Program-made: the position numbers and the translations under genes
Shown: in pieces, positions 24,230 to 33,001 of the stretch
Numbering within the stretch: the stretch's first letter is position 1
Layout: each line of letters starts with the position of its first letter
Source: Gammaproteobacteria bacterium
GTDB taxonomy: Bacteria > Pseudomonadota > Gammaproteobacteria > Steroidobacterales > Woeseiaceae
DNA: 41,225 bases
Direction: 5' to 3'
NCBI GenBank assembly: GCA_029884165.1
Contig: JAOUIH010000025.1
Span: 1 to 41,225, forward strand
Notes under the pieces: generated by a model
The model's database searches: none
What the model was told of the DNA's origin: nothing
Seen by the model: only the letters and a program-made list of their open reading frames with translations

Positions 24230-26843
24230 GCCTGGCCTCCTCGGCGCGGCTGAGGACGTTGAGTGGCCGGCCCTGTTCGCTATCGAGCTTCAGGTTGATA
24301 CGCGCATCGCCGGCCGCGATGGCCTCGATGGCGCCGAGGGCAATGGCTTTCCAGCGGCCTATTCGCTCGGGCCACACCTCGCCCGGCCGCTTGTCCCATT
24401 CGCAGTCGCCCGCGGCCCTCACGTCGACCCCGGAACTCTTGAGGTAGAACAATGCGAGACCAGCGACGTCGACGCCGAGAGCCAGTGCATATACGACGAG
24501 CTGGAATTCGGCGGGATCGCCATCGCTGCCGACCAGCGGTTTCAACGCACCCGTCTTGTAATCGATGACCAGCAGGCGCCCGTCCGGCAGTCGGTCGAGC
24601 CGGTCGGCGCGCAGACCCAGGCGAACACCGGCGTGAGTGAAATCGATACGCCGCTCGACTTCCGCTACCGCGAACGGCAGCCGTGCCCGCTCGAATGCCA
24701 GGAAGTGTCGCAGGATGCGTTGCACACGGGCCTCTTCGAGCGAGAGCAGGCGACGGAGCACCGGATCGGCATGCACGAAATGGCGCCGGAGTCCGAGATC
24801 GGCCGCGGCGGCCGCACGCTGCCTGAGTTCTGCGTCGTCCCATGCCAGGACGTCGGCCTGGACCGGCCTGTCGGCGTATAGCGCGTCGAGCGCGTCGTGT
24901 GTAATCGTGCCGCGCAGGCTCGGGACGATACCGGGCTCGAACGGCGAGATTTCCGACACGCCGAGGCGACCCGCGGCAAACGCTGCGAAAGGCTCGGCCA
25001 GCTGGCGCTGTACCGTGTAGGCACCGCCGGCAACTTTCTCGCCGACTCCAACGGCTGGAACCCGATCGTCCGCGGCGACAGTCGGCCTGGCCAGCGCGAG
25101 CAGCGACGACGCGTACCAGCCCGGGTCGGGCGGCGACGGCTCGGCGCGGACCGGTAGTTCGTGCAGCAAACGGCTCGCGGTCTGCGGCGTGTCCCCGCTG
25201 TTGCGCGGCCAGCTGAACCGGACCTCCGGGGCAGAGGCGGCAAGACGTTGCATCACTCGACGCGCGAATGCCAGCGTATCGGCGGGCGAGCTGTCCGGCA
25301 TGCCGTAATCTCGCTGCAGCCGAGTCGGTACCAGTGTAAGAGGGTGCGCCGTTGGCGGCCATCGGCCGGAGTCCATGCCGGTGACCCAGACGTGATCGAA
25401 CTCGAGGCCGGCGGCTTCCAGTATCCCCATCAGGCTGACGTAGGCGGGCCCGGCCTCGGGCTGGTACAGCGTTTCGGCGGCCATACGCCCGAGGCGCGCC
25501 ACGGCCTCGGCTGCCGGCAATCGAGGCGCAACGCGTCCCAGGGCGGCCAGTTCGTTGAGCAACTGGCGCCAGCGATTGACGAGCTGGAAGTCATCGCTCG
25601 ACAGGCTGCCGGCGCCGGGCCAGCCGATGTCGCGGAGCATACGATCCGTTCGCTCCGCCCATTGCGCCGGTGCGGCATGGGCCGGCATCTCTCGGCGGAG
25701 GTCGGCAAGTCTGCCCACGGCTTCGATCCAATCGAGCGCATCCCCGTCCGGTTCGCGAGTCGCCGCCCACGAGACCAGCGCGTCGGGCGACCACGCTCGA
25801 TCCGGCAATTGTCGTAACGCGAGTTCGAGCCGGGTCCTTCCGCCCAGCTCGCCGCGGCCGATGAAGGAACTGCGCATCAACAGGCTGACATCGGGCGCGA
25901 ACAGGTCCCGGCTCAGCCAGCGCAACCACAGGAGCCCGATCGCGATCGCGGGATAATCAACCAGGCGACGTCCAAAGGATACGTTGACTGCGTGTCGGTG
26001 CTCCTGGTCGCCGCGCTGCCAGCCGGGCACCAGGCCTTCGCGCAGCAGGCGCGCATATTCCAGGGGCTGGCTCTCGAGGTCGGTCGTCACGACAGCGATG
26101 CGAGCGCCGGGATCCTGCTCGACGATCCGGCGCGCCCACGAGCCCGCCGCACGAAACTCCGAATCCGTATCCGCGCAGTCGTGGACGATTACCTCGCGGG
26201 CAGCCGGGCGCACGGCCGCGCGGCGTACGGCGGCCCCGGTATCCCCGAGCGCCGCAAATAGCCCCTGCAGGGCCGGGGACAGCCGGTCGAATCCGGCGTG
26301 CAGGATGAGCGCGGGCACCTCGAGCCGATCGCAGGCCTGCGTGGCCCAGGCGGCCAGCTGCGCGCTATCCAGCCAGCCACGCTGCGTCAGTTCTTCGCGG
26401 TATGCACTCGCCGCGCGGGCGAAAGCCCGCTCCTCGGGACGCCTCGCCTGCCGGTCCAGCCGGTCCAGCGGAACGTTCCACTCCAGCAGCCTCTGCCAGG
26501 CAACCTGGGCCTGCCGGACAAGACCCGCCTGCACCAGTACCGGTTGATCGAGCACGCCCTCCAGTTGCGCTTCCCAGAGCACCGCTGACAGGTGGCTGTC
26601 GGCAAGCAAACGCGATTCTGCAGCGGACTCCTGCAGGGCCCTGGCAAGCCAGTCCTGCCAGAACAGGATGGCCGGCGTCCGCCATGCAGTGCGCCCGGCA
26701 CGCTGCTGCTCCGCATCGTGCTGCGCCCGAAGGTCTCGCGCGAGCCGCCGGCTGGCCGTCAGCACCAGGGCATCGTTCGCCAGTGCGTCCGCCAACCATG
26801 CGTATCGAATTCCCTCGCCGGCGGCCCCTGCCGGATCCGTCAT
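24219..26843 (-). CDS. AddB-like DNA repair nuclease (TIGR03623 type)
   Basis: The 874-residue protein resembles the 'probable DNA repair protein' family that sits beside AddA-like helicases. It has an inactive helicase-like scaffold (VLTASRRLARDLRAQH, ILFWQDWLARAL, AGLEFDHVWVTGMDSGRWPP) and a C-terminal PD-(D/E)XK nuclease with LRADRLDRLPDGRLLVIDYKTG. There is no Walker A motif. The CPF motif that starts the nuclease in many relatives, and supplies a cluster cysteine in AddB proteins, reads EPF here (near 25000), so an iron-sulfur cluster is unlikely. It overlaps the CoA-transferase gene by 4 bases and the AddA-like gene by 11, so all three are cotranslated. Confidence 0.83.
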   Translation of the reverse strand: MTDPAGAAGEGIRYAWLADALANDALVLTASRRLARDLRAQHDAEQQRAGRTAWRTPAILFWQDWLARALQESAAESRLLADSHLSAVLWEAQLEGVLDQPVLVQAGLVRQAQVAWQRLLEWNVPLDRLDRQARRPEERAFARAASAYREELTQRGWLDSAQLAAWATQACDRLEVPALILHAGFDRLSPALQGLFAALGDTGAAVRRAAVRPAAREVIVHDCADTDSEFRAAGSWARRIVEQDPGARIAVVTTDLESQPLEYARLLREGLVPGWQRGDQEHRHAVNVSFGRRLVDYPAIAIGLLWLRWLSRDLFAPDVSLLMRSSFIGRGELGGRTRLELALRQLPDRAWSPDALVSWAATREPDGDALDWIEAVGRLADLRREMPAHAAPAQWAERTDRMLRDIGWPGAGSLSSDDFQLVNRWRQLLNELAALGRVAPRLPAAEAVARLGRMAAETLYQPEAGPAYVSLMGILEAAGLEFDHVWVTGMDSGRWPPTAHPLTLVPTRLQRDYGMPDSSPADTLAFARRVMQRLAASAPEVRFSWPRNSGDTPQTASRLLHELPVRAEPSPPDPGWYASSLLALARPTVAADDRVPAVGVGEKVAGGAYTVQRQLAEPFAAFAAGRLGVSEISPFEPGIVPSLRGTITHDALDALYADRPVQADVLAWDDAELRQRAAAAADLGLRRHFVHADPVLRRLLSLEEARVQRILRHFLAFERARLPFAVAEVERRIDFTHAGVRLGLRADRLDRLPDGRLLVIDYKTGALKPLVGSDGDPAEFQLVVYALALGVDVAGLALFYLKSSGVDVRAAGDCEWDKRPGEVWPERIGRWKAIALGAIEAIAAGDARINLKLDSEQGRPLNVLSRAEEARRDQ

Positions 26844-28072
26844 ATGACGCCCGCCGCCCTCAGCTCTTCGATCCGGGCCGGCCGATAACCGAGCTCGGCT
26901 GCGAGCACTTCTTGCGTGTGCTCGCCCAGGAGCGGCGGCGAGCGGCGGTACGTTACCGCGGTGGCGGAGAAACGCACCGGGTTGGCAACCGTCGGCAGCT
27001 CACCGGCCAGCGGATGCGGCAAGCGCTTGACGAGATTGTTGGCGCTGACGTGGGGATCTGCGAATGCAGCTGCCAGGTCGTTGATCGGACCGACGGGGAC
27101 GCCGCGCGCTCGGAATTCGGTCAGCCAGGATTCCGTCGGCCGGGTTCTGAATCTCTCTGCGAGCAGCTCGACCAGCTCCCGGCGGTGGCTGACGCGCGCC
27201 GCATTGGTCGCAAAGCGGGCGTCCAGCGCAAGCTCCGGGCAATCGACGATATCCGCGCAGGCAGCAAACTGCCGGTCGTTGCCGACCGCGAGCATCAGGT
27301 CCCCGTCACTCGTTTCGAACGCCTGGTAGGGAACGATGTTGGGGTGGGCGGTACCGAGTCGTCCGGGTACGATGCCGCCGATCAGGTAGTTCAGTCCCTG
27401 GTTGGCCAACCATGCCAGCTGGCTGTCAAACAGTGGCACGTCGATGCTCTGTCCTTCGCCGGTGGCATGGCGCGCATTCAGCGCGGCGAGTATCGCCGTC
27501 GCCGCATACATACCGGCCATGATATCCGCGATGGCGACACCCACCTTCTGCGGCCTGCCGCCCGCCTCGGCCGGTTCGCCCGTGATGCTCATCAGTCCGC
27601 CGGAGGCCTGCATCATCGCGTCATAGCCGGCTTCCCCGGCTCGCGGACCATGCTGCCCATAAGCCGACAGCGTGCAGTAGATCAGCGACGGATACAGGCC
27701 CCGGAGCGTTGCCGCATCGAGCCCATAGCGCGCCAGCGCGCCGGCCCGAAAGTTCTCGATCACCACGTCCGCGGTTGCGACGAGGTCGCGTATCATCTGC
27801 TGTCCCAGCGGATGCGCAAGATCGCAGGTGATCGACCGCTTGTTGCGGTTGGCTGCGCAGAAATAGGCCGAATCGCCGGTGTCACCCTGGATCCAGGGTG
27901 GACCCCACTGGCGCGTATCGTCGCCGGTCACCGGGCGCTCTATCTTGATGACGTCCGCGCCGTAGTCCGCCAGCAGCTGCGCAGCCCATGGACCGGCGAG
28001 TATGCGGCTCAGGTCGACCACCCGGACGCCGTCCAGCGCTCCCCCGGCCTGCTTGTTGACGGCTTCAGGCAT
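26840..28072 (-). CDS. CoA-transferase family III (CaiB/BaiF) protein
   Basis: The 410-residue protein transfers CoA between carboxylic acids. It has VRVVDLSRILAGPWAAQLLADYGADVIKIERP (20-51), the catalytic Asp region GYDAMMQASGGLMSITGEP, and NRNKRSITCDL, all typical of the family. Substrate cannot be predicted; relatives act on carnitine, formyl/oxalyl, succinyl and bile acid CoA esters. It is the first gene before the AddB/AddA pair and overlaps AddB by 4 bases, an odd grouping of acyl-CoA metabolism and DNA repair. A terminator of the preceding gene lies 70-110 bases upstream, so this run probably has its own promoter. Confidence 0.9.
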   Translation of the reverse strand: MPEAVNKQAGGALDGVRVVDLSRILAGPWAAQLLADYGADVIKIERPVTGDDTRQWGPPWIQGDTGDSAYFCAANRNKRSITCDLAHPLGQQMIRDLVATADVVIENFRAGALARYGLDAATLRGLYPSLIYCTLSAYGQHGPRAGEAGYDAMMQASGGLMSITGEPAEAGGRPQKVGVAIADIMAGMYAATAILAALNARHATGEGQSIDVPLFDSQLAWLANQGLNYLIGGIVPGRLGTAHPNIVPYQAFETSDGDLMLAVGNDRQFAACADIVDCPELALDARFATNAARVSHRRELVELLAERFRTRPTESWLTEFRARGVPVGPINDLAAAFADPHVSANNLVKRLPHPLAGELPTVANPVRFSATAVTYRRSPPLLGEHTQEVLAAELGYRPARIEELRAAGVI

Positions 28073-28142
28073 CGTGGACGATTGTCCGTGCAGCCACCCG
28101 CTCCCGCAAGCGCCGCCTCACCTGCGGAAACGCCCGCACCTG

Positions 28143-28178
28143 AAATGAAAAACCCGGCCAACCTTTCGGCTGGCCGGG
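28143..28178 (-). terminator. Intrinsic terminator of the lipoprotein gene
   Basis: An 11-pair stem with one mismatch (28153-28163 with 28168-28178, loop TTTC) is followed on the minus strand by TTTTTCATTTCA. It lies about 70 bases after the lipoprotein stop and ends that transcript before the CoA-transferase gene. Confidence 0.75.
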
Positions 28179-28249
28179 CTGGGTCCGCACGGAGATTGCG
28201 GATTGCGCGACCGGGACGGTTCGCGACCGCATCGCGATCGCTGGCCGAC

Positions 28250-28723
28250 TCAGCCTAGCTCTTCGACCTCAGCGCCCTTCACTTCGGGCGGCGCCGGGGC
28301 CTTTTGTTCAGCCGGTTCCCTGAGACCGAACCGGATCATAATCGACTCTTCCTGCTCGGCAGTGATCCGACTGATCGACTGCACCGTGGCACGATCCCGG
28401 CCGAGACTGCCAAATACGATGGCATCACCGCCGAAAGGACACAGCTGATCGTCGCGAGAGTCGAAACCGATACCCACCGAACCGCGCATACCGAATGCCG
28501 GTTCGAACAGGGTCACGAAGTAGGCCCGGTTGGCGGGACCTCGAATCAGCAGGTGCCTGTCGTCCAGAGGCGTATAGTCTCGGACAGACCGGATCAGGAT
28601 GCAATCATTACCTCGATGGTCCGGATCGGAAACTTGCCGTGACGGCGCGTCGGAAGGCGCCGACATAGTTGAGCAAGCACTTAAAGAAATCATGATAAAT
28701 AACTGATTTACAATATTTTTCAT
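28250..28723 (-). CDS. Small lipoprotein, DUF6491-like
   Basis: The 157-residue product starts MKNIVNQLFIMISLSAC, a signal peptide with an LSAC lipobox and lipid-acceptor Cys17. The mature part has DCILIRSVRDYTPLDDRHLLIRG and DQLCPFGGDAIVFG, which resemble the DUF6491 family of Cys-containing lipoproteins with no known function. Two Cys in the mature part may form a disulfide. The C-terminus is Pro/Glu-rich. The frame is open to 28939 but that extension overlaps the sulfurtransferase gene and lacks export features, so I use ATG 28723. Base composition around the start (28660-28730) is AT-rich. Confidence 0.7.
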   Translation of the reverse strand: MKNIVNQLFIMISLSACSTMSAPSDAPSRQVSDPDHRGNDCILIRSVRDYTPLDDRHLLIRGPANRAYFVTLFEPAFGMRGSVGIGFDSRDDQLCPFGGDAIVFGSLGRDRATVQSISRITAEQEESIMIRFGLREPAEQKAPAPPEVKGAEVEELG

Positions 28724-28811
28724 GTGTCGTTCGAAACCGTGCAAGTACCGCCCCTCGGTTTTCTGCCGGGGCCCGTTCGCTGCCGTTTGACAGGCCCGCC
28801 CGAAATTAAGT

Positions 28812-29687
28812 TCAGCCGTCCCCGCCCGGGGCCCGGGGCCCGCTGGCCACCGGACGGCGGGCGTCGCGTATCCACTCGCTCCACGACCCTGCGTACAGGC
28901 GGGGCTCGGGCAGACCGGCCAGCATGGCAGACAGGGCAAGATGGCAGGCGGTCACGCCGGACCCGCACATGACGCCCCAGGGCTGCCCGGCTGTCACCGG
29001 GCCGACTGCGGACCAGGCTGCAGCAAGCTCCCGGGCCGATTTCCAGGTTCCTGTGCCCGTGAGGCTCACCGGAAACGGCAGGTTCTGCGCCCCTGGCACG
29101 TGCCCGGCAACCCGGTCTATAGGCTCGGCCTCGCCTCGAAATCGCGCCGCATCCCGCGCATCGACCAGCAGGAGTTTCCTGCCGCCCGTCACCAGTAACT
29201 CGACATCGGCTGTCGTCCAGACCAGGTCGCGGAGCCCCGTTCGTTCGAAGTCGCCCTCGCCGATGCGCTCCCTGCCGGATTCGACGGGGAGGCCGGCCTG
29301 TGTCCAGGCAGCAAAGCCCCCGTCGAGCAGGACGACGTCGTCATGCCCCACCCATCGCAGCATCCACCAGAGCCGCGCCGCCACGGCCCCGGGGCCATCG
29401 TCGTAAACAACGACCCGCGTCGTCCTCGAAATACCGAGCCGTCGCAATGTCAGCACGAACTCGTCCGGATCCGGTAAGGGATGGCGGCCGCTCTCCGGCG
29501 TCACGCGAGCCGACAGATCGAGATCCAGGTCGGCGTAGGCGGCCCCCGGGATATGCCCGGCGAGATAGTCCCGCCTGCCGCGCTCGGGCTCGAGCAGGAA
29601 AAAACGACAGTCGACAACCCGCGTGCGCGGATCAGCGAGGCTCGCTGCCAGCTCCTGTGTGCCTAGTGGAGCGAAAACGGTGGCCAT
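28812..29687 (-). CDS. Tandem-rhodanese sulfurtransferase
   Basis: The enzyme moves sulfane sulfur from thiosulfate or 3-mercaptopyruvate to acceptors. The 291-residue protein has two rhodanese domains: an N-terminal inactive one (VVDCRFFLLEP to VVLLDGGFAAWTQAG) and a C-terminal one with the active loop VMCGSGVTACH near residue 240. The CGSGVTA loop matches the 3-mercaptopyruvate/thiosulfate sulfurtransferase type. I use ATG 29687, which has GGAGAG 6 bases upstream; the frame is open to 29720. The upstream region is shared with etfB, which diverges. It is the second rhodanese protein in the window. Confidence 0.88.
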   Translation of the reverse strand: MATVFAPLGTQELAASLADPRTRVVDCRFFLLEPERGRRDYLAGHIPGAAYADLDLDLSARVTPESGRHPLPDPDEFVLTLRRLGISRTTRVVVYDDGPGAVAARLWWMLRWVGHDDVVLLDGGFAAWTQAGLPVESGRERIGEGDFERTGLRDLVWTTADVELLVTGGRKLLLVDARDAARFRGEAEPIDRVAGHVPGAQNLPFPVSLTGTGTWKSARELAAAWSAVGPVTAGQPWGVMCGSGVTACHLALSAMLAGLPEPRLYAGSWSEWIRDARRPVASGPRAPGGDG

Positions 29688-29843
29688 GTGGTCTCTCCGT
29701 TGTTTCATATAGCTGTTCACGTGCCGAAATTAGTGCCGCAAGCGACTTGTTCCGGGCCATGCTCTCATGGAAAATATCGCTTTTTTGCAGCGCAGCATCA
29801 GCGTGTGCGATTCCATTGAAATTACAGGCCGGGAGTTCCGTGC

Positions 29844-30593
29844 GTGAATAAGATTCTGGTAGGCCTAAAGCGCGTTGTCGACTACAACGTGCGCGTGAGG
29901 GTTCGATCGGACGGCAGCGGCGTCGAAACCGATGGCGTCAAAATGAGCATCAACCCTTTCGATGAAATAGCGCTCGAAGAGGCGCTGCGAATCCGCGAGC
30001 GCGGGGAAGCCTCGGAAGTAATCGTCGTATCCGTCGGGCCAACCGATGCACAGCAGCAATTGCGGACGGGTCTCGCAATGGGCGCGGATCGGGCCATTCT
30101 CGTCGAGACCAAAGAGGCTACCGACCCCCTGACGACCGCGCGTATCCTGCTCGAACTCGTCAACCGGGAGTCGCCGGACCTGGTCATCGTGGGCAAACAG
30201 GCCATCGATCAGGACCACAATCAAACCGGGCAGATGTTGGCCGCAATCTGGGGCCGACCGCAGGCGAGTTTCGCATCCCAGGTCCGGTTCGACGGAACCA
30301 AGGCGACGGTCACGCGAGAAATTGACGTCGGCCTGGAAACGATAGAGATCGATTTGCCGGCAGTTATCACCGCCGACCTGCGCCTGAATGAACCGCGCTA
30401 CGTCAAGCTGCCCGACATTATGAAGGCCAAGAAAAAACCGCTGGACATCCTGCCCATAGGCGATCTGGGCGTGACCGTCGCACCTGCGCTGCGTGCGCGA
30501 TCCTTCGAACCGCCGGCACAGAGACAAAAGGGCATCATGGTGCAAGACGTAGGCGGCCTGATCGGCGCGCTCAAGGACAAGGGGTTGCTGTAA
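29844..30593 (+). CDS. etfB: Electron transfer flavoprotein beta subunit
   Basis: EtfB forms a heterodimer with EtfA and takes electrons from acyl-CoA dehydrogenases to ETF-ubiquinone oxidoreductase. The 249-residue protein has ILVGLKRVVDYNVRVRV at the start, NPFDEIALEEALRI, the AMP-binding GKQAIDQDHNQTGQMLA and ITADLRLNEPRYVKLPDIMKAKKKP. These are all canonical for the acyl-CoA dehydrogenase-linked group. Start is GTG 29844 with GGGAG 9 bases before it. The stop TAATG overlaps the etfA start by one base. Confidence 0.95.
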   Translation: MNKILVGLKRVVDYNVRVRVRSDGSGVETDGVKMSINPFDEIALEEALRIRERGEASEVIVVSVGPTDAQQQLRTGLAMGADRAILVETKEATDPLTTARILLELVNRESPDLVIVGKQAIDQDHNQTGQMLAAIWGRPQASFASQVRFDGTKATVTREIDVGLETIEIDLPAVITADLRLNEPRYVKLPDIMKAKKKPLDILPIGDLGVTVAPALRARSFEPPAQRQKGIMVQDVGGLIGALKDKGLL

Positions 30594-31537
30594 TGGCCAG
30601 GATTCTAGTTATCGCAGAACACGATGGCGGGTGCCTGAACCCGAGCACGGCGAAGTGCGTCGCCTGTGCACTGGACATCCCGAATCCCGAGATTCACGTC
30701 GCAGTGTTTGCGGCTGCCGGGGGCGACATCGCCACGGCCGCGGCCAAGCTGCACGGGGTCCGGAGCGTCATCCAGATCGACAATGCGGCAAACGAACGCC
30801 CGTTGGCTTCCGTGTTGGCGCCGCAAGTCGCCGCACTGGCGGATGGTTTCACTCACGTGCTGGGCCCGTCCACGACGTTCGGCAAGGACCTGATGCCGAG
30901 AGTTGCGGCTCTGCTGGGCGTAAACCAGTTGAGCGACATCATGAGCGTCGAGGGCGAGAGAGAATTCAAGCGCCCTATTTATGCCGGCAATGCGATCGTC
31001 ACCGTCGAGGCTCCCGCAGACGTTCCGGTCGTTGCCACGGTACGCGCAGCTTCCTACAAGGCCGTCGATGAGGACAATTCCGCCCCGGTCGAACCGCGGT
31101 CGGTGTCCGCCGAACTCCCGACCCACACACGCTATATCAGCACCCAGGCGGGATCCTCCGATCGCCCGGACCTTCAGACAGCCGCAAAGGTCGTTTCCGG
31201 TGGTCGGGCGCTGGGCAGCTCGGACAACTTCGAGCTGATCTTCAAGCTGGCGGATGCGATGGGAGCTGCCGTCGGCGCGTCACGCGCGGCCGTCGACGCA
31301 GGCTACGTGCCTAACGAATTACAGGTGGGCCAGACCGGCAAGATCATTGCGCCGGAGCTCTACCTGGCGATCGGCATTTCGGGCGCCATCCAGCACCTTA
31401 CCGGCATCAAGGATGCGGGCACGATCGTTGCGATCAACAAGGATTCCGAAGCCCCGATATTTGAAGTTGCGGACGTCGGGCTGGTCGGCGACCTTTTCAA
31501 TGTCGTGCCCGAACTGACTGAGGCCTTGAAGTCCTGA
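30593..31537 (+). CDS. etfA: Electron transfer flavoprotein alpha subunit
   Basis: EtfA binds the catalytic FAD. The 314-residue protein has [16 protein letters not shown], a middle domain with [10 protein letters not shown], and the FAD domain with [59 protein letters not shown] and [20 protein letters not shown]. Every FAD-contact block is present. It is cotranslated with etfB. It would serve the acyl-CoA dehydrogenase encoded at 38.6-39.8 kb. A strong hairpin follows the stop. Confidence 0.95.
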   Translation: MARILVIAEHDGGCLNPSTAKCVACALDIPNPEIHVAVFAAAGGDIATAAAKLHGVRSVIQIDNAANERPLASVLAPQVAALADGFTHVLGPSTTFGKDLMPRVAALLGVNQLSDIMSVEGEREFKRPIYAGNAIVTVEAPADVPVVATVRAASYKAVDEDNSAPVEPRSVSAELPTHTRYISTQAGSSDRPDLQTAAKVVSGGRALGSSDNFELIFKLADAMGAAVGASRAAVDAGYVPNELQVGQTGKIIAPELYLAIGISGAIQHLTGIKDAGTIVAINKDSEAPIFEVADVGLVGDLFNVVPELTEALKS

Positions 31538-31544
31538 ATCGAGA

Positions 31545-31574
31545 CCGGCGGCCGCAGGAGCTTGCGGCCGCCGG
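31545..31574. terminator. Bidirectional hairpin between etfA and peroxiredoxin genes
   Basis: A perfect 12-pair GC-rich inverted repeat (31545-31556 with 31563-31574, loop GGAGCT) sits between two convergent genes. There is no T-run on either side, so termination strength is uncertain. Confidence 0.6.
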
Positions 31575-31594
31575 CCTGCCAGGTACGGCCCTTA

Positions 31595-32077
31595 TCAGAG
31601 CCTGCCGATAACGGCTTCCGCCTTGCTGACTTCGAACTTGCCGGGCTCCTCTACCGCCACGTGAGAGGCTATGCCGTCATCCACGATGATGGCGAAACGC
31701 CTGCCGCGCAAACCCATGCCGAACTTGCTGGAATCGGTCTCCAGGCCCAGCGCCCGCACATATTCGCCATTCCCGTCGGCCAGCATCATCACCTTGTCGC
31801 CGACGCCCTGATCCTTGCCCCATGCGTGCATGACAAATACATCGTTGACGGCCGTGCACGCGATGGTATCGACACCCTTGCCAAAGATCTCATCTGCATG
31901 ATCCAGGAACCCCGGCAGGTGATAGTTCGAACAGGTCGGGGTGAACGCGCCGGGCACGGAAACCAATACGACTCTCTTTCCTTTGAACAGTTCGTCGGTC
32001 GAGATTGCACCCGGACCGGCCTCGGTCATTACGCCGAACACACCGGATGGCATCCTGTCGCCAGCCTTGATTGCCAT
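31595..32077 (-). CDS. Peroxiredoxin, Prx5/AhpE-like (hybrid-type) family
   Basis: The 160-residue thiol peroxidase reduces hydroperoxides. It has [21 protein letters not shown] with peroxidatic Cys49 and the Thr/Pro pair of the active site, then [15 protein letters not shown] and [17 protein letters not shown], the normal Prx5 signature. A second Cys (IACTAV) could act in resolving. No glutaredoxin domain is fused, so reduction must come from a separate donor. I use ATG 32077 with GGAG 8 bases upstream; the frame is open to 32143 with atypical residues. Confidence 0.92.
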   Translation of the reverse strand: MAIKAGDRMPSGVFGVMTEAGPGAISTDELFKGKRVVLVSVPGAFTPTCSNYHLPGFLDHADEIFGKGVDTIACTAVNDVFVMHAWGKDQGVGDKVMMLADGNGEYVRALGLETDSSKFGMGLRGRRFAIIVDDGIASHVAVEEPGKFEVSKAEAVIGRL

Positions 32078-32537
32078 TGCTCGTCTCCTGAAGTTGCATG
32101 ATTTGATGGGTAAGGTGCCGGATCGTTGAGTCCGGGCTCGCAATGCTAGACGCTGCCGGTCGGACAGTCACGCGATCATCGGTGCCTTCATCGCGGCGGG
32201 CCGGGTGGCCAACCGATTCGCACCGACCGGCCCGACCAGGGCCTCATGTACCCGCCAGAATAGGGATTTTATTTACATATATTTCATCTGCTTAATAGAT
32301 ATTCTTAATGTCCTTTAAACTCGTGCGCAGGCGCGACCTGTCGCGGACACCCGAGGCCACGGCTACGCCTTTGGCGCTGGCCGGGATTATTCAGAACGCT
32401 CGGGACAGGATTGCTCGCGATACCGGCACATCGGTCAGGCATCAGAATCACCTCCGCCGCGCAGCGATGACGAAACCTGCACGGCAACCGGGATCGGGTC
32501 GAAACCGGGCTGCGCTGAGGCCCGGGATATCGCCCGC
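32078..32537. other. Intergenic stretch without a convincing gene
   Basis: These 460 bases lie between peroxiredoxin and ferredoxin genes. An AT-rich island (32262-32325) may hold regulatory sequence. The frame beginning at 32308 is open for 108 codons but it runs antisense into the ferredoxin gene, has Arg/Ser/Pro-rich composition and shows no domain. I see no RNA gene. Confidence 0.5.
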
Positions 32538-32858
32538 TCAATACTCGTTTTCGGCAACGAATACGGTCAGCCCGTCGAGCGCGTCGGACACCTCGATCTG
32601 GCAGGTCAGGCGACTGTTGTCCTTACGCTCGTAGGCGGCATCGAGCATGCTGTCCTCCATGTCGTCCATCGGCGGCAGCTTGCCCAGCCAGTCCTTGTCG
32701 ATGTAAGCATGGCAGGTGGCACAGGCGCAGGCGCCGCCACATTCGGCGACGATCCCGTCGATGTTGTTGTTGATCGCGCCTTCCATGACGGTGTAGCCGT
32801 TCTCGACTTCGACCTCATGACGCTTGCCGTCGGTTGTTACGTAGATGATCTTTGCCAT
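32538..32858 (-). CDS. [2Fe-2S] ferredoxin, adrenodoxin type
   Basis: The 106-residue electron carrier has the cluster ligands in a C-x5-C-x2-C pattern (Cys40, Cys46, Cys49) and the distal Cys86 in RLTCQIEV. GYTVMEGAINNNIDGIVAECGG and the acidic PPMDDMEDSMLD helix are typical of FdVI/adrenodoxin-type ferredoxins, which serve cytochrome P450 systems or iron-sulfur assembly. No P450, reductase or isc gene is nearby, so the partner is unknown. I use ATG 32858; the longer frame to 32909 adds residues outside the fold. Confidence 0.92.
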   Translation of the reverse strand: MAKIIYVTTDGKRHEVEVENGYTVMEGAINNNIDGIVAECGGACACATCHAYIDKDWLGKLPPMDDMEDSMLDAAYERKDNSRLTCQIEVSDALDGLTVFVAENEY

Positions 32859-32950
32859 GCGTTTGCGTTCCAGCGTGCCGAAAAAGTCCCGGATTTTAAG
32901 GATCTGCACCTTGCAGGGTCAATGCCGGCATGTATTCGACTTTGACAAAT

Positions 32951-32977
32951 GAAAAGGCCCGGCACACGGCCGGGCCT
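32951..32977 (-). terminator. Intrinsic terminator of the TonB operon
   Basis: A perfect 9-pair stem (32955-32963 with 32969-32977, 5-base loop) is followed on the minus strand by TTTTCATTTG. It lies 25 bases after the stop of the last gene of the TonB operon. Confidence 0.8.
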
Positions 32978-33001
32978 GCGAACTATCGAACAAGTCTGTC
33001 G

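Noticed and set aside
28724..28939. N-terminal extension of the lipoprotein gene
   Set aside because: The extension overlaps the sulfurtransferase gene. A signal peptide with lipobox begins exactly at ATG 28723.
32308..32634. A 108-codon plus-strand frame near the ferredoxin gene
   Set aside because: It overlaps the ferredoxin coding region in antisense, is rich in Arg, Ser and Pro, and shows no domain.
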